A stretch of 64,000 bases of DNA from Streptomyces peucetius (GCF_025854275.1 NZ_CP107567.1:2170001-2234000), one strand, 5' to 3'; numbered from the stretch's first letter, positions 44,666 through 54,719 are shown. A program made the numbers and translations. The notes: generated by a model from the sequence alone, not told the origin.

Positions 44666-45856
44666 CTAGGACCTCCGCAGCAGCGTCACCACCGCCGCAC
44701 CGCCCAGCCCGATGTTGTGCGCGAGGCCGGTGCGGGCGCCGTCGACCTGGCGGGGCCCGGCCTCGCCGCGCAGCTGCCGCACCAGCTCGGCCGCCTGCGC
44801 GAGCCCGGTGGCGCCCAGTGGGTGCCCCTTGGAGATCAGGCCGCCGGACGGGTTGACCACCCACCGCCCGCCGTACGTCGTCGCGCCGCTCTCGACGAGC
44901 TTGCCGGATTCCCCGTCCGGGCACATGCCCAGCGCCTCGTACGTCAGCAGCTCGTTGACGGAGAAGCAGTCGTGCAGTTCGACTACGTCCACGTCCTCGA
45001 TGCCGAGCCCGGACTTCTGGTACACGGCGAGCGCGGCGGCGCGGGACATCGGCTTTCCGACGGCGTCGACGCACGAGCCGGAGGCGAACGACTCCTCGGT
45101 GTCGGTGGTCATCGCCTGGGCGGCGATCTCGACCGCCTTGCCGTGCAGTCCGTGCCGGACGACGAAGCGTTCGGAGACGACGAGCGCGGCGGCCGCGCCG
45201 TCGGACGTCGGCGAGCACTGGAGCCTGGTCAGCGGCGGGTGGACCGGTTTGGCGGCGAGGATCTCGTCGACGGAGTACAGGTCCTGGAACTGGGCGTCGG
45301 GGTTGTCCGCCGAGTGCCGGTGGTTCTTGGCGGCGACGGCGGCGAGCTGCGCCGCCGTCGTGCCGTACCGCTCCATGTGCTCGCGGGCCGCGTTGCCGAA
45401 GATCTGCGCGGTCGGCGGGGTCTCGGCGAAGCCGTGCCGGGCGGCCATGACCCCGTAGTGGCGGGCGACGGGCGAGGCGGCGAAGTCGCCCTGCCCGGCG
45501 TCGCCGCCGAGCGCGCCACGGGTCATCTTCTCGAAGCCCAGCGCCAGTACGCAGTCGCCGGCGCCGCCCTCGACGAACTGCCGGGCCAGCATCAGCGCGG
45601 TCGCACCGGTGGCGCAGTTGTTGCTGACGTTGTAGACGGGCACACCGGTGAGCCCGAGCTCGTACGCGGCCCGCTGCCCGGCGGTGGACGCCTGAAAGCA
45701 GTACCCGACGGGCACCTGCTCGACCTGCTCGTACGCGACACCCGCGTCGTCGAGCGCGGCGGCGCCGGCCTCCCGGGCCATGTCCCAGTACTGCCACTCG
45801 CGGGTCCCGGGCTTCTCGAACTTGGTGGTGCCGACGCCGACGATGTACGCCTTCAT
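44666..45856 (-). CDS. Lipid-transfer protein / thiolase, Ltp1-like
   Basis: 396 residues of the SCP2-type thiolase family. C81 in NVSNNCATGAT is the nucleophile position, with HDCFSVNE (295-302) and H345 in SKGHPLGATG. Agreement with my memory of M. tuberculosis Rv2790c (Ltp1) is strong: MKAYIVGVG-TKFEKPG and TTYGGRWVVNPSGGLISKG. In the family it cleaves or aldol-retro-cleaves acyl-CoA. ATG 45856 follows GGAG. Its KstR-like operator lies 53 bp upstream. Confidence 0.88.
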   Translation of the reverse strand: MKAYIVGVGTTKFEKPGTREWQYWDMAREAGAAALDDAGVAYEQVEQVPVGYCFQASTAGQRAAYELGLTGVPVYNVSNNCATGATALMLARQFVEGGAGDCVLALGFEKMTRGALGGDAGQGDFAASPVARHYGVMAARHGFAETPPTAQIFGNAAREHMERYGTTAAQLAAVAAKNHRHSADNPDAQFQDLYSVDEILAAKPVHPPLTRLQCSPTSDGAAAALVVSERFVVRHGLHGKAVEIAAQAMTTDTEESFASGSCVDAVGKPMSRAAALAVYQKSGLGIEDVDVVELHDCFSVNELLTYEALGMCPDGESGKLVESGATTYGGRWVVNPSGGLISKGHPLGATGLAQAAELVRQLRGEAGPRQVDGARTGLAHNIGLGGAAVVTLLRRS

Positions 45857-45908
45857 CTCTGGCACTCCTTCCGTCTCGCGGGCAGGGCCGAGGAAGCGCG
45901 TGCCAGAG

Positions 45909-45939
45909 TAGAACACGTTCCATTCTGACGGAAGGTCAG
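45909..45939. promoter_or_regulatory. KstR-like operator plus adjacent inverted repeat, thiolase gene
   Basis: TAGAACACGTTCCA (45909-45922) matches TnnAACnnGTTnnA at all fixed positions. Right beside it, CTGACGGAAGGTCAG (45925-45939) is a CTGAC-N5-GTCAG inverted repeat also seen before the LLM gene at 52934. The pair sits 53-83 bp before the thiolase start, where two regulators could act. Confidence 0.7.
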
Positions 45940-45953
45940 GAGGCACGGTCCGG

Positions 45954-47132
45954 TCAGGAAGCCGCCGGTGTCACCTTCACCGGGCCGCAGCCGATGCGCT
46001 CGGACTCCGCCTCGACATAGGCGGGCAGCAGGTCCCGGACGAAGTTCACGTCGCTGCGCAGCAGATCGATGTCCTCCACCACCATGACCACCGGCCCCGT
46101 CTGGCACGAGAGCCGGTACACGGCGCGGGTCGGACCGATCATCCCGCCCCCCTTCGTCCCCTTGACGCGGGCGCCGCCCTTGCGCAGCTCCAGTGAGTAG
46201 ACCTCGGCCACCGCGGGATCGACGACCGTCGACATCCGTATCCCCCGGTAGCCGTCACGGCCCGAGTCGCACGTCCGGGCCGCCCCGCCCTCGCCGCCGA
46301 GGCGGTTCAGCTCCAGGCTCTTGCGGTACGCGGCGGGGAGTTCGAGGCCCTTCACCCCGCAGAAGGCGTCCGGCCGCACCTTCTCCCACTCGGGAAGAGC
46401 CGGCAGTTCCTCCGGCGCCCGGTAGGTGCCGGTGCAGCCCAGCTCGCGGATCACACCGTTGGCCGCGTCGACGACCACGCGGGTCATGGCGTCACGGTTT
46501 TCCCCGTCGTATTCGCTCTGCGTGTCGAAGTCGTGCTCGCCCAGGGCCACATCGACGACGGTGGCGCCCTCCGACAGGCCGGGGCGACCCACGCAGCTCT
46601 GCGGCAGGGCGAGCCACGCGCGGGAGGCGGACACCATGCCGGGCAGCCCGTCGCCCAGCGCGACCATGCGGCTGGAGAGGAACTCGGCCGGCCAACGCCG
46701 GCCGTCGTTGCCGTACAGACCGTCCAGGGAGTGCACCCGCACGACCGCCTGCCGGCGCGCCTCCTCGCCCTTGAAGCTGGTGATCCGGCACTGCCCGTAC
46801 GAGAGGGACGCGGTGCTCGGGTCGCGTCGCAGCGCCTGCTCGTCGACCTCGAGCCGGCGGTCGCCGAACAGCGCGGAGACGCTGGAGTCGCGCAGCGAGT
46901 CCCAGCAGGGGTCGGGCTTCAGCAGCGGGAGCGTGTCCGTCCGCCAGGCCACCGTCCCCGCCCCGAGCAGCACGCCGACGAGCCCTGCGGCGGTCGCGGC
47001 GAGGACGGTGCGGTTACGGAGGAGACGGCGCAGCGGCGACGGCCTCGCGGGACCGGGCGAGGTGTCACGTGTCGTGCCGGGCGGCACCGGCGGACCGAAC
47101 TCCCCGGGCCTTCCTTCGTTGTCCGTGGTCAT
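45954..47132 (-). CDS. Membrane-anchored extracellular protein, paralogue A
   Basis: 392 residues: a 50-residue cytoplasmic Pro-rich tail, one membrane segment (about 52-72), then an extracellular part with paired Cys (C84 in DPCWDSL, then YGQC, QSC, LGC, DAFC, ARTC, LSC, IGC). The C-terminus ...SERIGCG matches its upstream neighbour, so the two are tandem paralogues. Start ATG 47132 overlaps the neighbour's stop by four bases. No known domain; a secreted-disulfide structure is inferred. Confidence 0.7.
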   Translation of the reverse strand: MTTDNEGRPGEFGPPVPPGTTRDTSPGPARPSPLRRLLRNRTVLAATAAGLVGVLLGAGTVAWRTDTLPLLKPDPCWDSLRDSSVSALFGDRRLEVDEQALRRDPSTASLSYGQCRITSFKGEEARRQAVVRVHSLDGLYGNDGRRWPAEFLSSRMVALGDGLPGMVSASRAWLALPQSCVGRPGLSEGATVVDVALGEHDFDTQSEYDGENRDAMTRVVVDAANGVIRELGCTGTYRAPEELPALPEWEKVRPDAFCGVKGLELPAAYRKSLELNRLGGEGGAARTCDSGRDGYRGIRMSTVVDPAVAEVYSLELRKGGARVKGTKGGGMIGPTRAVYRLSCQTGPVVMVVEDIDLLRSDVNFVRDLLPAYVEAESERIGCGPVKVTPAAS

Positions 47133-48193
47133 GCCCTGCCCCCTGTCCCGCACCCGATGCGGTTGCCCACGGACGCGACGAAGTTCTTGAACGACCGCTC
47201 GGCAGCGGCCTTGTCGGCAGCGAGTCCGCCCCGGACGTGCCCGTAGAACACGGTCGGCCGGCCGTCGCACACGGCGCGGGACAGGCCCTGGCCGGCCCCC
47301 TCGGGCAGCCCTGCGAACAGCGCGACCGTACGCGGCTCACCGGCCATCACGTACTGCGCGGCCGGCTCGTCCGGCTCCCCGCGGGACTTCCACACCACCG
47401 AGCAGGTCTGCAGTCGTGGCGTCACGGCGCCCACCTGCTGCTCGTAACGGGCGCCGTCGCCGAAGGCGAAGCGCACGCCGGGTATCCGGCAGAGCGGGTC
47501 GCCGGCGCTCTCCTGGGCCTCGGCGACGGTGACGAGCGGCGACGTGGTGCGCAGCGGCTCGTCCGGGGCGCACCCCGCCTTCTCCATGCCCATGTTGGCC
47601 ACCTCCAGCAGCATCCGGGTGACACCCGAGTACGTGGCGATGGTGAACGGCATGGCCAGCTTGCCCAGGTGGCCGTCGCCCCAGCCCTCGCTGCGGAGCG
47701 TCACCACGGACGGCCGGCCGTCCACGTCGCACGCCTTCGGCAGCACGAGCATCGCCCGGTCGCCCGCGACCAGTCCGTCGAGACCGTCGGGCAGGGGGGC
47801 GGCGGAACCGTGGAGGTAGTGGGCCAGCCACGCGCGGCGTTCCTTCGCGGCCTCGGGCACCGGACCGTAGTCGACGACGACCCGCTCGTCGAAGGTCAGC
47901 GGCTCGTCGGAGTCGCTGTCCTCGACCGTCGAGGACACCGCGACCGTGCAGGTCGCCTGCGGCCGTTCGGCCGACGGCGGCTTGGACTCGGTTCCGCTGC
48001 GGACGGAACCGGACTTCCCGAGTGCTTCCTCACCGAGGAAGGACGGGCCGCTGTTCTCCTGCCACGCTCCCCAGCAGTAGCTGTCGCGGAACGGCGGACT
48101 GTCCGTGGCGTACAGCCCGATACCGGTCGCGAACACCGCCCCCGCCAGCAACCCACCGACCACACCGAGGCGTTTCCGCCCTCCGCCGGCCAT
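47129..48193 (-). CDS. Membrane-anchored extracellular protein, paralogue B
   Basis: 354 residues with a membrane segment at about 9-28 and an extracellular domain beginning SYCWGAWQ, mirroring DPCWDSL in paralogue A. Cys recur at similar spacing (ATCTV, ACDV, GCAPD, LCRI, TCSV, VCDG, GCG). First gene of a two-gene operon. Duplication followed by divergence is inferred; no domain or partner is recognised. Confidence 0.7.
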   Translation of the reverse strand: MAGGGRKRLGVVGGLLAGAVFATGIGLYATDSPPFRDSYCWGAWQENSGPSFLGEEALGKSGSVRSGTESKPPSAERPQATCTVAVSSTVEDSDSDEPLTFDERVVVDYGPVPEAAKERRAWLAHYLHGSAAPLPDGLDGLVAGDRAMLVLPKACDVDGRPSVVTLRSEGWGDGHLGKLAMPFTIATYSGVTRMLLEVANMGMEKAGCAPDEPLRTTSPLVTVAEAQESAGDPLCRIPGVRFAFGDGARYEQQVGAVTPRLQTCSVVWKSRGEPDEPAAQYVMAGEPRTVALFAGLPEGAGQGLSRAVCDGRPTVFYGHVRGGLAADKAAAERSFKNFVASVGNRIGCGTGGRA

Positions 48194-48407
48194 GACTTTC
48201 CCCCTTGCGAACTCGCCAAGTCAGAGCAAACGCACCGATGCTACGTGCCGAACTCGCAGGTTCGGCGGGGTGGGGTCGGAGCCGGTCGCCGGACAAGGCG
48301 ACCGCCCCGTTCGCGAACATCTCCCAGCCCGCCGTGATCAGCCCGCCGCGTTCCGGTGAGGTGGATCACGCAATCGGCCTCGGCCGAGGGAAGCCGCTCG
48401 CGCGTAG

Positions 48408-49106
<699 letters not shown>

Positions 49107-49145
49107 TCCCCGGGCCGACCGCCCGCGGGCGCTAGCATCGCGACC

Positions 49146-50087
49146 GTGTCGTACGACGAGAACCAGCACCACGATCCCCGGCCGCACCGCTCCCGTCGCG
49201 GCCTTGTCGCCGCCGTCACGGCCGCGGCACTGGTCGTGGGGGGAGCGGGCGGGTGGCTGGCCTGGCAGGCGGACGGTTCCGACGGCGGCACCCCCGCCGG
49301 CAGCGCCACGACGGCGGGCAAGCCGGGTGACTCCCCCACTCCCACCCCGTCGGCGGCCGCCTCTCCGCCCGCCACGTCGAAGCCCCCGGCGACGACCCCC
49401 TCCAAGAAGTCAGGACCACTGACAGGCAAGGTCGTCGTCGTGGACCCGGGGCACAACCCGGGGAACTTCTCGCACACCCGCGAGATCAACCGGCAGGTGG
49501 ACATCGGCACCAAGCGCAAGGAATGCGACACGACGGGTACGGCGACCGACGCCGGCTACCGGGAAGCCGATTTCACCCTCGATGTTTCACGACGTCTTCG
49601 CACACTGCTCGAAAAGCAGGGCGCACAGGTCGAATTCACCCAGGACGCCGATCGCCCGTTCGGTCCGTGCATCGACGAACGGGCACGGTTCGGCAACGAA
49701 GCGAATGCCGACGCGGTCATCTCGATCCACGCGGACGGCTCCGCGGTCGGCAACCGCGGGTTCCATGTGATCCTCCCCGGTCGGGTAAAGGCGGGCGCCG
49801 CCGACACCTCGGAGATCGTGGGCCCTTCGCGCGAGCTCGGCGAGCGCATCGCCGGCAAGTTCCTGCGCGCCACCGGAAGCTCCCCCTCCAATTACGTGGG
49901 CGACGGCACCGGACTGGACGTTCGCAGCGATCTGGGCGGGCTCAACCTTTCGACCGTGCCCAAAGTCTTCATCGAATGCGGCAATATGCGGGATCCTGAG
50001 GACGTCGCTCTGCTCACCAGCGCGAGCTGGCGGCAGAAGGCAGCCCAGGGAATGGCGGACGGCATCAGCAGCTACCTCCAGCGGTGA
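49146..50087 (+). CDS. Secreted N-acetylmuramoyl-L-alanine amidase (Amidase_3)
   Basis: Cuts the amide bond between N-acetylmuramic acid and the peptide in cell-wall turnover. 313 residues: cytoplasmic tail, membrane anchor or signal (about 18-41), a Thr/Pro linker to about 90, then the zinc amidase with H103 (VVDPGHNPGN), E140, H195 (SIHADGS) and catalytic E277 (FIECGN). Start GTG at 49146. Confidence 0.92.
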   Translation: MSYDENQHHDPRPHRSRRGLVAAVTAAALVVGGAGGWLAWQADGSDGGTPAGSATTAGKPGDSPTPTPSAAASPPATSKPPATTPSKKSGPLTGKVVVVDPGHNPGNFSHTREINRQVDIGTKRKECDTTGTATDAGYREADFTLDVSRRLRTLLEKQGAQVEFTQDADRPFGPCIDERARFGNEANADAVISIHADGSAVGNRGFHVILPGRVKAGAADTSEIVGPSRELGERIAGKFLRATGSSPSNYVGDGTGLDVRSDLGGLNLSTVPKVFIECGNMRDPEDVALLTSASWRQKAAQGMADGISSYLQR

Positions 50088-50237
50088 GTGCGATACCGGG
50101 CGGACGTCCGGAACCGGCAGACGATAGATTCACCTCTACGATGGGGAGTCACCCCCGAGCTCCGCGTCAGCGCACACCGCCGAACAGGCGGCGGCGAAGA
50201 CCGCCCCGATGATGAGACGACGACGAAGGATTTTTAC

Positions 50238-51077
50238 GTGAACATCCGCTCCCTCACTCGAGGCGACGGCGTGGTGATCGGAGCAGCGGTGGTGCTGTTC
50301 ATCGCCTCGTTCCTCAACTTCGTGAGCACCGACTGCCCCAGCGGCGTCGAGTGCAGCACCTACAACGCCTGGGACTCACTTTCCACGGTGATGTCCATCT
50401 ACGTCGCCGGGATCATCGGCGCGGGGCTGCTGGTCCTCAGCCGCTCCATGCCGGGCCGCAAGGTCGTCGGTCTCGAGCTCGGCCAGTTCGGTGTGGCCCT
50501 CACGATCTTCGCCCTCTGGACGATGTTCTGGACGATCATCGACATGAACAGCGCGGGCGCCGGCGCCATCCTCGGTCTCCTGGGCACCATCGCCCTGGCC
50601 GGCGGCGCCATCGCCACGCCACTGGTCCCGGCACTCAAGGCCCCGCTCGTCGGCGCCCCCAGGCCGGCCCCGGCCGTCGGTCAGCCGTACGGCATGCAGC
50701 CCCAGCCGCAGGGTGGTTACGGCTACCCGGGCGCCGGCGCCCAGCAGCCGTCGTACGGTGGCCAGCCGGGTCAGCCCCAGCCCTACGGCGCCCAGCAGGG
50801 TGTGCCGCAGCCGCAGGATGCCGGCCAGCCGGCCGCGGCCGCGGCTCCGGCCGACGCCTCGCAGGGCGGCGCGGCGTCGGACTTCGCCCCGTTCTGGTTC
50901 GCCGTGCCGGTGGCCCGTCCGCTGTACGGCGAGGACGGTTCGCCGACGCCGATCGCCGAACTGGCGCCCGGCACCTGGTACCTGGCGGTCGAGCAGCGCG
51001 GTCCGGGTCTGGTGGCGCAGACGCAGGACGGGCGTCGTGGTGTCCTGCAGGACACCACGGGCATCCAGCGCGGCTGA
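50238..51077 (+). CDS. DUF5336-like membrane protein with Gln/Pro/Gly-rich linker
   Basis: 279 residues. Four membrane segments (about 10-30, 45-68, 76-100, 108-130), then a 90-residue low-complexity stretch rich in Q, P, G, A and Y, ending in a folded cap ARPLYGEDGSPTPIAELAPG. GTG 50238 behind CGAAGGA. It resembles actinobacterial DUF5336 proteins. A surface or cell-division role is possible but unproven. Confidence 0.75.
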   Translation: MNIRSLTRGDGVVIGAAVVLFIASFLNFVSTDCPSGVECSTYNAWDSLSTVMSIYVAGIIGAGLLVLSRSMPGRKVVGLELGQFGVALTIFALWTMFWTIIDMNSAGAGAILGLLGTIALAGGAIATPLVPALKAPLVGAPRPAPAVGQPYGMQPQPQGGYGYPGAGAQQPSYGGQPGQPQPYGAQQGVPQPQDAGQPAAAAAPADASQGGAASDFAPFWFAVPVARPLYGEDGSPTPIAELAPGTWYLAVEQRGPGLVAQTQDGRRGVLQDTTGIQRG

Positions 51078-51137
51078 CCTCTCCGCACAGCGCACAGCGC
51101 ACCGCACGGCCCCTCGCCCTTCCTGGGATGCCGTTGG

Positions 51138-52823
51138 CTAATTCGCCCCGTTGAGCTTGTGCTCGGCGGGGCGAAGTGCTGTCAGGTGGGAGGTGCGGGT
51201 TCGGGCTCGGGGCCTGTTGGTGCTCCAGGCGTCCATGCGTGCGAGGTTGATCGCGGTCGCGGTGAGTTGGTGCTGGAGCCGGGTCTTGGCGAGCCCGTGG
51301 TAGCGGCATTGGCGCAGGCCGGTGACTCGGACGGCGTGGGAGATGGTGCCCTCGATGCCGTTGCGGGCCGCGTAGCGTTCCCGCCACTCGGGGGTTCCCT
51401 CTGCGGCGCGGGCCTGCCGGATTGCTTCGTGTTCGGCGCGGGGCCGGAGCGTGATCTCCCGGTGGGGCCGGGTGGTTGAGTTGATGCACTGGGGCCGGGA
51501 GGGGCAGGAGCGGCAGTCCTTGGGTGAGAACTGGATCCGGATGACAGGGGTGCCGCGGTGCGAGAGCGCGTCACGCCACTGGCTGGTGGTCATGCCGTTC
51601 GGGCAGGTCACGGTCTTGTTGTCCCAGTCCACGGTGAACGCATCCTGCCCGTAGGGTCCGGCGGCCTGGGCGGTGGTGTTGCCTGCGATGGGGCCGGTCA
51701 GGGTGACGTCGTGCCGGGTCTGGGCGGTGACGATGCGGGGACCGTCGAGGTAGCCCGCGTCCAGCAGGTGTTCGCCGGGCAACAGGTCTTTGTCGGCGAG
51801 ACTGTCGTGGACGGTGTCGGTGGCCTTGATGTCGGGGACGGTGGCGTCGCTGGTCAGCACGTTCGTGATCAGGTGAACAGTGTCCGGGTCGCAGGTCTCG
51901 GTGAGATGGACTTTGAACCCGTCCCATTTGATGTCGCGCTTCACGCTCGCGCGGGCCTCGGTGTCATAGGGACTGACCAGGCGCAAAGCGCCCGGCGGGC
52001 ACTCTTTTGGGTCCCGCCACCTCACCTCGCCCTCCATGTCGACCGCGTACTGCTGCACCCACGCGCGACGCAGAATCTGGACGGCGGGCAGCTCGCGCAG
52101 CCAGCAGGGCGCGTGAGCGGCGTGCACGTTGGTGAGCAGGCGCATTCCGTCCCGGCCGGTCTGTTCCGCCAGCTCAGTGCGCCTGCCGCGGCCCGAGGGC
52201 AGCCAGTAGTCCTCCGGCCGGGCGGCATACCGGTCGAACCATGCCGGATCGGCATGGCCGGTCAGCCACTCAGGGGCGGCTGCCGCGACCGCGTTGAGCG
52301 CCGCCCGCAGTGTCTCGATGACGAACTCCAGCCGGTTCAGCGACCGGATCGCGGCCAGCACATGCGTGGAGTCCGTCCGCGCTCGCCCCGGCGGCTTCAG
52401 CACACCCGCCTGCCGGGCGGCGTCCAGGACCCGGTCGAAGACCATTTGCCCGGCCTCGGCCTCGACCAGCCGGGCACGGAACTCGCACAGCACGGAGTAG
52501 TCGAACCCCGCATCGGTCAGTTCCAGGCCCAGGGCGTACTTCCAATCGATCCGGGCCCGCACCGCCAAGGCCGCCTGCCGGTCGGGCAGGCCCTCGGCGA
52601 ACTGGAGCACCGACACCAGCGCCAGCCGGCCCGGCGACACCGCGGGCTTCCCCCGGGCCGGGAACAGACCGGCGAACTGCTCATCGGTGAACAGCACCCC
52701 CAGCTCGTCCCGGAGCCGGATCGCCAGACTCCCCTTCGGGAATGCCGCCCGAGCCACCCGCACCGTCTCCGCCGGAACATCCCCCGGCTCCTCCGGCTGC
52801 ATCGACATCGACACCCTCCCCAA
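51138..52823 (-). CDS. IS1182-family DDE transposase
   Basis: 561 residues, complete. N-terminal DUF772-type DNA-binding domain (about 30-120, RIDWKYALGLELTDAGFDYS split here), then a DDE domain: RARTDSTHV (first Asp), LLDAGYLDGP (second Asp), and GTISHAVRV / GIEGTIS near 500 (Glu). A zinc-like CRSCPSRPQC knuckle lies before the last motif. Starts GTG/ATG at 52823. The family mobilises the flanking IS. Confidence 0.93.
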   Translation of the reverse strand: MGRVSMSMQPEEPGDVPAETVRVARAAFPKGSLAIRLRDELGVLFTDEQFAGLFPARGKPAVSPGRLALVSVLQFAEGLPDRQAALAVRARIDWKYALGLELTDAGFDYSVLCEFRARLVEAEAGQMVFDRVLDAARQAGVLKPPGRARTDSTHVLAAIRSLNRLEFVIETLRAALNAVAAAAPEWLTGHADPAWFDRYAARPEDYWLPSGRGRRTELAEQTGRDGMRLLTNVHAAHAPCWLRELPAVQILRRAWVQQYAVDMEGEVRWRDPKECPPGALRLVSPYDTEARASVKRDIKWDGFKVHLTETCDPDTVHLITNVLTSDATVPDIKATDTVHDSLADKDLLPGEHLLDAGYLDGPRIVTAQTRHDVTLTGPIAGNTTAQAAGPYGQDAFTVDWDNKTVTCPNGMTTSQWRDALSHRGTPVIRIQFSPKDCRSCPSRPQCINSTTRPHREITLRPRAEHEAIRQARAAEGTPEWRERYAARNGIEGTISHAVRVTGLRQCRYHGLAKTRLQHQLTATAINLARMDAWSTNRPRARTRTSHLTALRPAEHKLNGAN

Positions 52824-52829
52824 ACGACA

Positions 52830-52872
52830 ACGTCGGCCTTCAAGACCACAACCAGGTTTTGAAGGCCGACGT
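52830..52872. repeat. Subterminal hairpin of the IS1182 element
   Basis: Arms ACGTCGGCCTTCAAGACC (52830-52847) and its near-complement (52855-52872; one mismatch) flank a 7-bp loop. Located between the right terminal repeat and the transposase start, it may block transcription from outside into the transposase or sequester its start. Confidence 0.7.
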
Positions 52873-52933
52873 CACGCCCGGCCCCGGATTAGCCAACGGC
52901 ATCCCCTTCCTGGCGGGGGGCCGTTGGCGTACC

Positions 52934-52948
52934 CTGACGCCCCGTCAG
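52934..52948. promoter_or_regulatory. Inverted repeat CTGAC-N5-GTCAG ahead of the LLM gene
   Basis: CTGACGCCCCGTCAG lies 18 bp before the LLM start at 52966. The same arms with the same spacing occur at 45925-45939 before the thiolase, suggesting a common repressor. A TetR-type operator is the simplest reading. Confidence 0.5.
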
Positions 52949-52965
52949 ACAACCGGGAGGCAGGC

Positions 52966-53976
52966 ATGCGGCTCGGACTCGCCCTCGGCTACTGGGGCCG
53001 CGGCCCCGACCCCGGCCACCTGGAACTGGCCCGCGAGGCCGAACGGCTCGGCTACGACTCGGTGTGGACGGCGGAGGCGTGGGGGTCGGACGCGTTCACC
53101 CCGCTCACCTGGATCGCGGCGCACACCTCCCGCATCCGGCTGGGCACGGCGGTGGCGCAGATGGCCGCGCGCACGCCGACGGCGACGGCGATGCACGCCC
53201 TCACGCTGGACCATCTCTCCGGCGGCCGGATGATGCTGGGCCTCGGCCTGTCCGGGCCGCAGGTGGTGGAGGGATGGTACGGCCGCCCCTTCCCCGGGAG
53301 CCCGCTCACCGCGACGCGCGAGTACGTCGACGTCGTCCGGCAGGTCATGGCCCGCAAGGGGCCGGTGGAACTGGCGGGCCGCTTCCACTCCCACCCGTAC
53401 GCGGGCGGCGACGGCACCGGCACCGGCAAGCCCCTCAAGCCGATCACTCACCCGCTCCGGGCGGACCTCCCGCTCCTCCTCGGCGCGGAGGGGCCGAAGA
53501 ACATCGCGCAGACGACCCGTATCGCCGACGGCTGGCTCCCGCTGTACTGGTCGCCGCTGCGGACGGACGTGTACGAGGCGTCCCTCGCGGACCTCCGGGA
53601 GGGCTTCATGGTCGCCCCGATGGCCCGCGCGCAGGTCTGCGACGACATCGCGGAGGGGCTGCTGCCGGTGAAGGCGATGCTCGGCTTCTACATCGGCGGC
53701 ATGGGCCGCGCGGTCCGCAACTTCCACGCCGAACTGATGGCCCGGATGGGCTTCGAGGCCGAGGCCCGCCGGATCCAGAATCTGTTCCTGGCGGGCCGCC
53801 GGGAAGAGGCCGTACGTGCCGTGCCGGACGACTTCGCGGACGAGATCTCGCTCGTCGGACCGCCCGAACGCATCGCGGAACGGCTGGAACTGTGGCGCAC
53901 CGGACCGGTGACGGACCTGCTGGTCACCGCGCCCGACATGCGTACGCTGCGGGTGCTGGCGGAGCTGAACGCATAA
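52966..53976 (+). CDS. LLM-class F420-dependent oxidoreductase
   Basis: 336 residues in a bacterial-luciferase-like TIM barrel. RLGLALGYWG and AEAWGSDAFTPLTW lead, ALTLDHLSGGRMMLGLGLSG is the family block, and LLGAEGPKN binds the F420 phosphate region. It would use F420H2 made by the NpdG at 3395 for hydride transfer. Substrate unknown. ATG 52966 behind GGGAGG. The IS1182 insertion ends 53 bp before the start. Confidence 0.9.
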   Translation: MRLGLALGYWGRGPDPGHLELAREAERLGYDSVWTAEAWGSDAFTPLTWIAAHTSRIRLGTAVAQMAARTPTATAMHALTLDHLSGGRMMLGLGLSGPQVVEGWYGRPFPGSPLTATREYVDVVRQVMARKGPVELAGRFHSHPYAGGDGTGTGKPLKPITHPLRADLPLLLGAEGPKNIAQTTRIADGWLPLYWSPLRTDVYEASLADLREGFMVAPMARAQVCDDIAEGLLPVKAMLGFYIGGMGRAVRNFHAELMARMGFEAEARRIQNLFLAGRREEAVRAVPDDFADEISLVGPPERIAERLELWRTGPVTDLLVTAPDMRTLRVLAELNA

Positions 53977-54029
53977 CGCGGCGGGGCATCGCAGGGTTTC
54001 ACACGTGCACAAGCGGCAAGACGCCGTAC

Positions 54030-54320
54030 ATGACAACACGCGCGAGCAACACCACCACCGCGGCGAGGATCATCGCCGTCGTCGCGGACGTCATCGCCTT
54101 CGTCATCGGCCTGTGGATCCTGATGTACCTGCTGGAGGCCAACCGCGCGAACGAACTCGTGGAGTTCGTCCGCGAGTCGGCACGGTGGCTGGCGGGCTGG
54201 TCGCACGACTTGTTCACGTTCGAGGAGGAGTGGGCGAGGGTCGTGTCCGGCTACGGTCTGGCGGCGGTCGTCTACCTCTTCGCGGGGCATGCGGCGGCGG
54301 GCGCGCTGCGGCGCCGCTGA
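54030..54320 (+). CDS. Small membrane protein
   Basis: 96 residues. A membrane segment at about 10-30 (AVVADVIAFVIGLWILMYLL) precedes an amphipathic stretch with acidic residues, then a second hydrophobic segment (about 73-92) ending in RRR. No ribosome-binding site is strong; ATG 54030 is the only good start. It follows the LLM gene by 53 bp and may be co-transcribed. Family unknown. Confidence 0.6.
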   Translation: MTTRASNTTTAARIIAVVADVIAFVIGLWILMYLLEANRANELVEFVRESARWLAGWSHDLFTFEEEWARVVSGYGLAAVVYLFAGHAAAGALRRR

Positions 54321-54324
54321 CGCG

Positions 54325-54717
54325 TGCGGCGGGTCCGCTGCGCGGAGCCCACCCCGCCCCTTCCCGAAACCGGGCTCCGCCCGGACCCGTTTCCGGGGGC
54401 TCCGCCCCCGTACCCCCGCGCCTCAAACGCCGGCGAGGCTGGATGTGGCCGCCAAGGGCTGGTGTGCCGCGCAGCGGCACACCAGCCCGGCCGCCGATTG
54501 AGGCCACCGCGCGAAGCGCGGTACCGGGGCCCGGGGCGGAGCCCCGAACACCGCCCGGAGGGCGGACCGCCGGCCCAGGGCGCAGCCCCAAACGGGGCCC
54601 GAGGCCGAGCCCGGTACCCGGGGCCCGGGGCGGAGCCCCGAACACTGCCCGGAGGGCGGGCCGGGGTCCGGGGCGGGGCCCCGGTTTCGGGGAGGGGCGG
54701 GGTGGGGGAACGGCCCG
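54325..54717. repeat. Largest composite palindromic intergenic repeat
   Basis: This 399-bp gap between convergent genes has no gene. It holds the family modules CTTCCCGAAACCGGGCTCCG (about 54362), GCGCCTCAAACGCCGGCGAG facing GCCGCCGATTGAGGCC, GGCTGGTGTGCCG with inverted CGGCACACCAGCC, AAGCGCGGTACCGGGG, and a GGGGCGGAGCCCCGAACAC block present twice (about 54533 and 54631). A duplicated module suggests growth by recombination. It likely terminates both neighbours. Confidence 0.8.
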
Positions 54718-54719
54718 CG

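Larger units (their letters stand above)
51126..52904 (-). mobile_element. Complete IS1182-family insertion sequence
   Basis: 1779 bp bounded by inverted repeats GGATGCCGTTGGCTAAT (51126-51142) and its complement (52888-52904). The 8-bp CCTTCCTG on each side (51118-51125, 52905-52912) is the apparent target duplication; 6-8 bp are possible because the ends share bases. The transposase is intact, so the element is probably recent. It lies between the DUF5336-like gene and the LLM gene, 53 bp from the latter's start. Confidence 0.9.
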
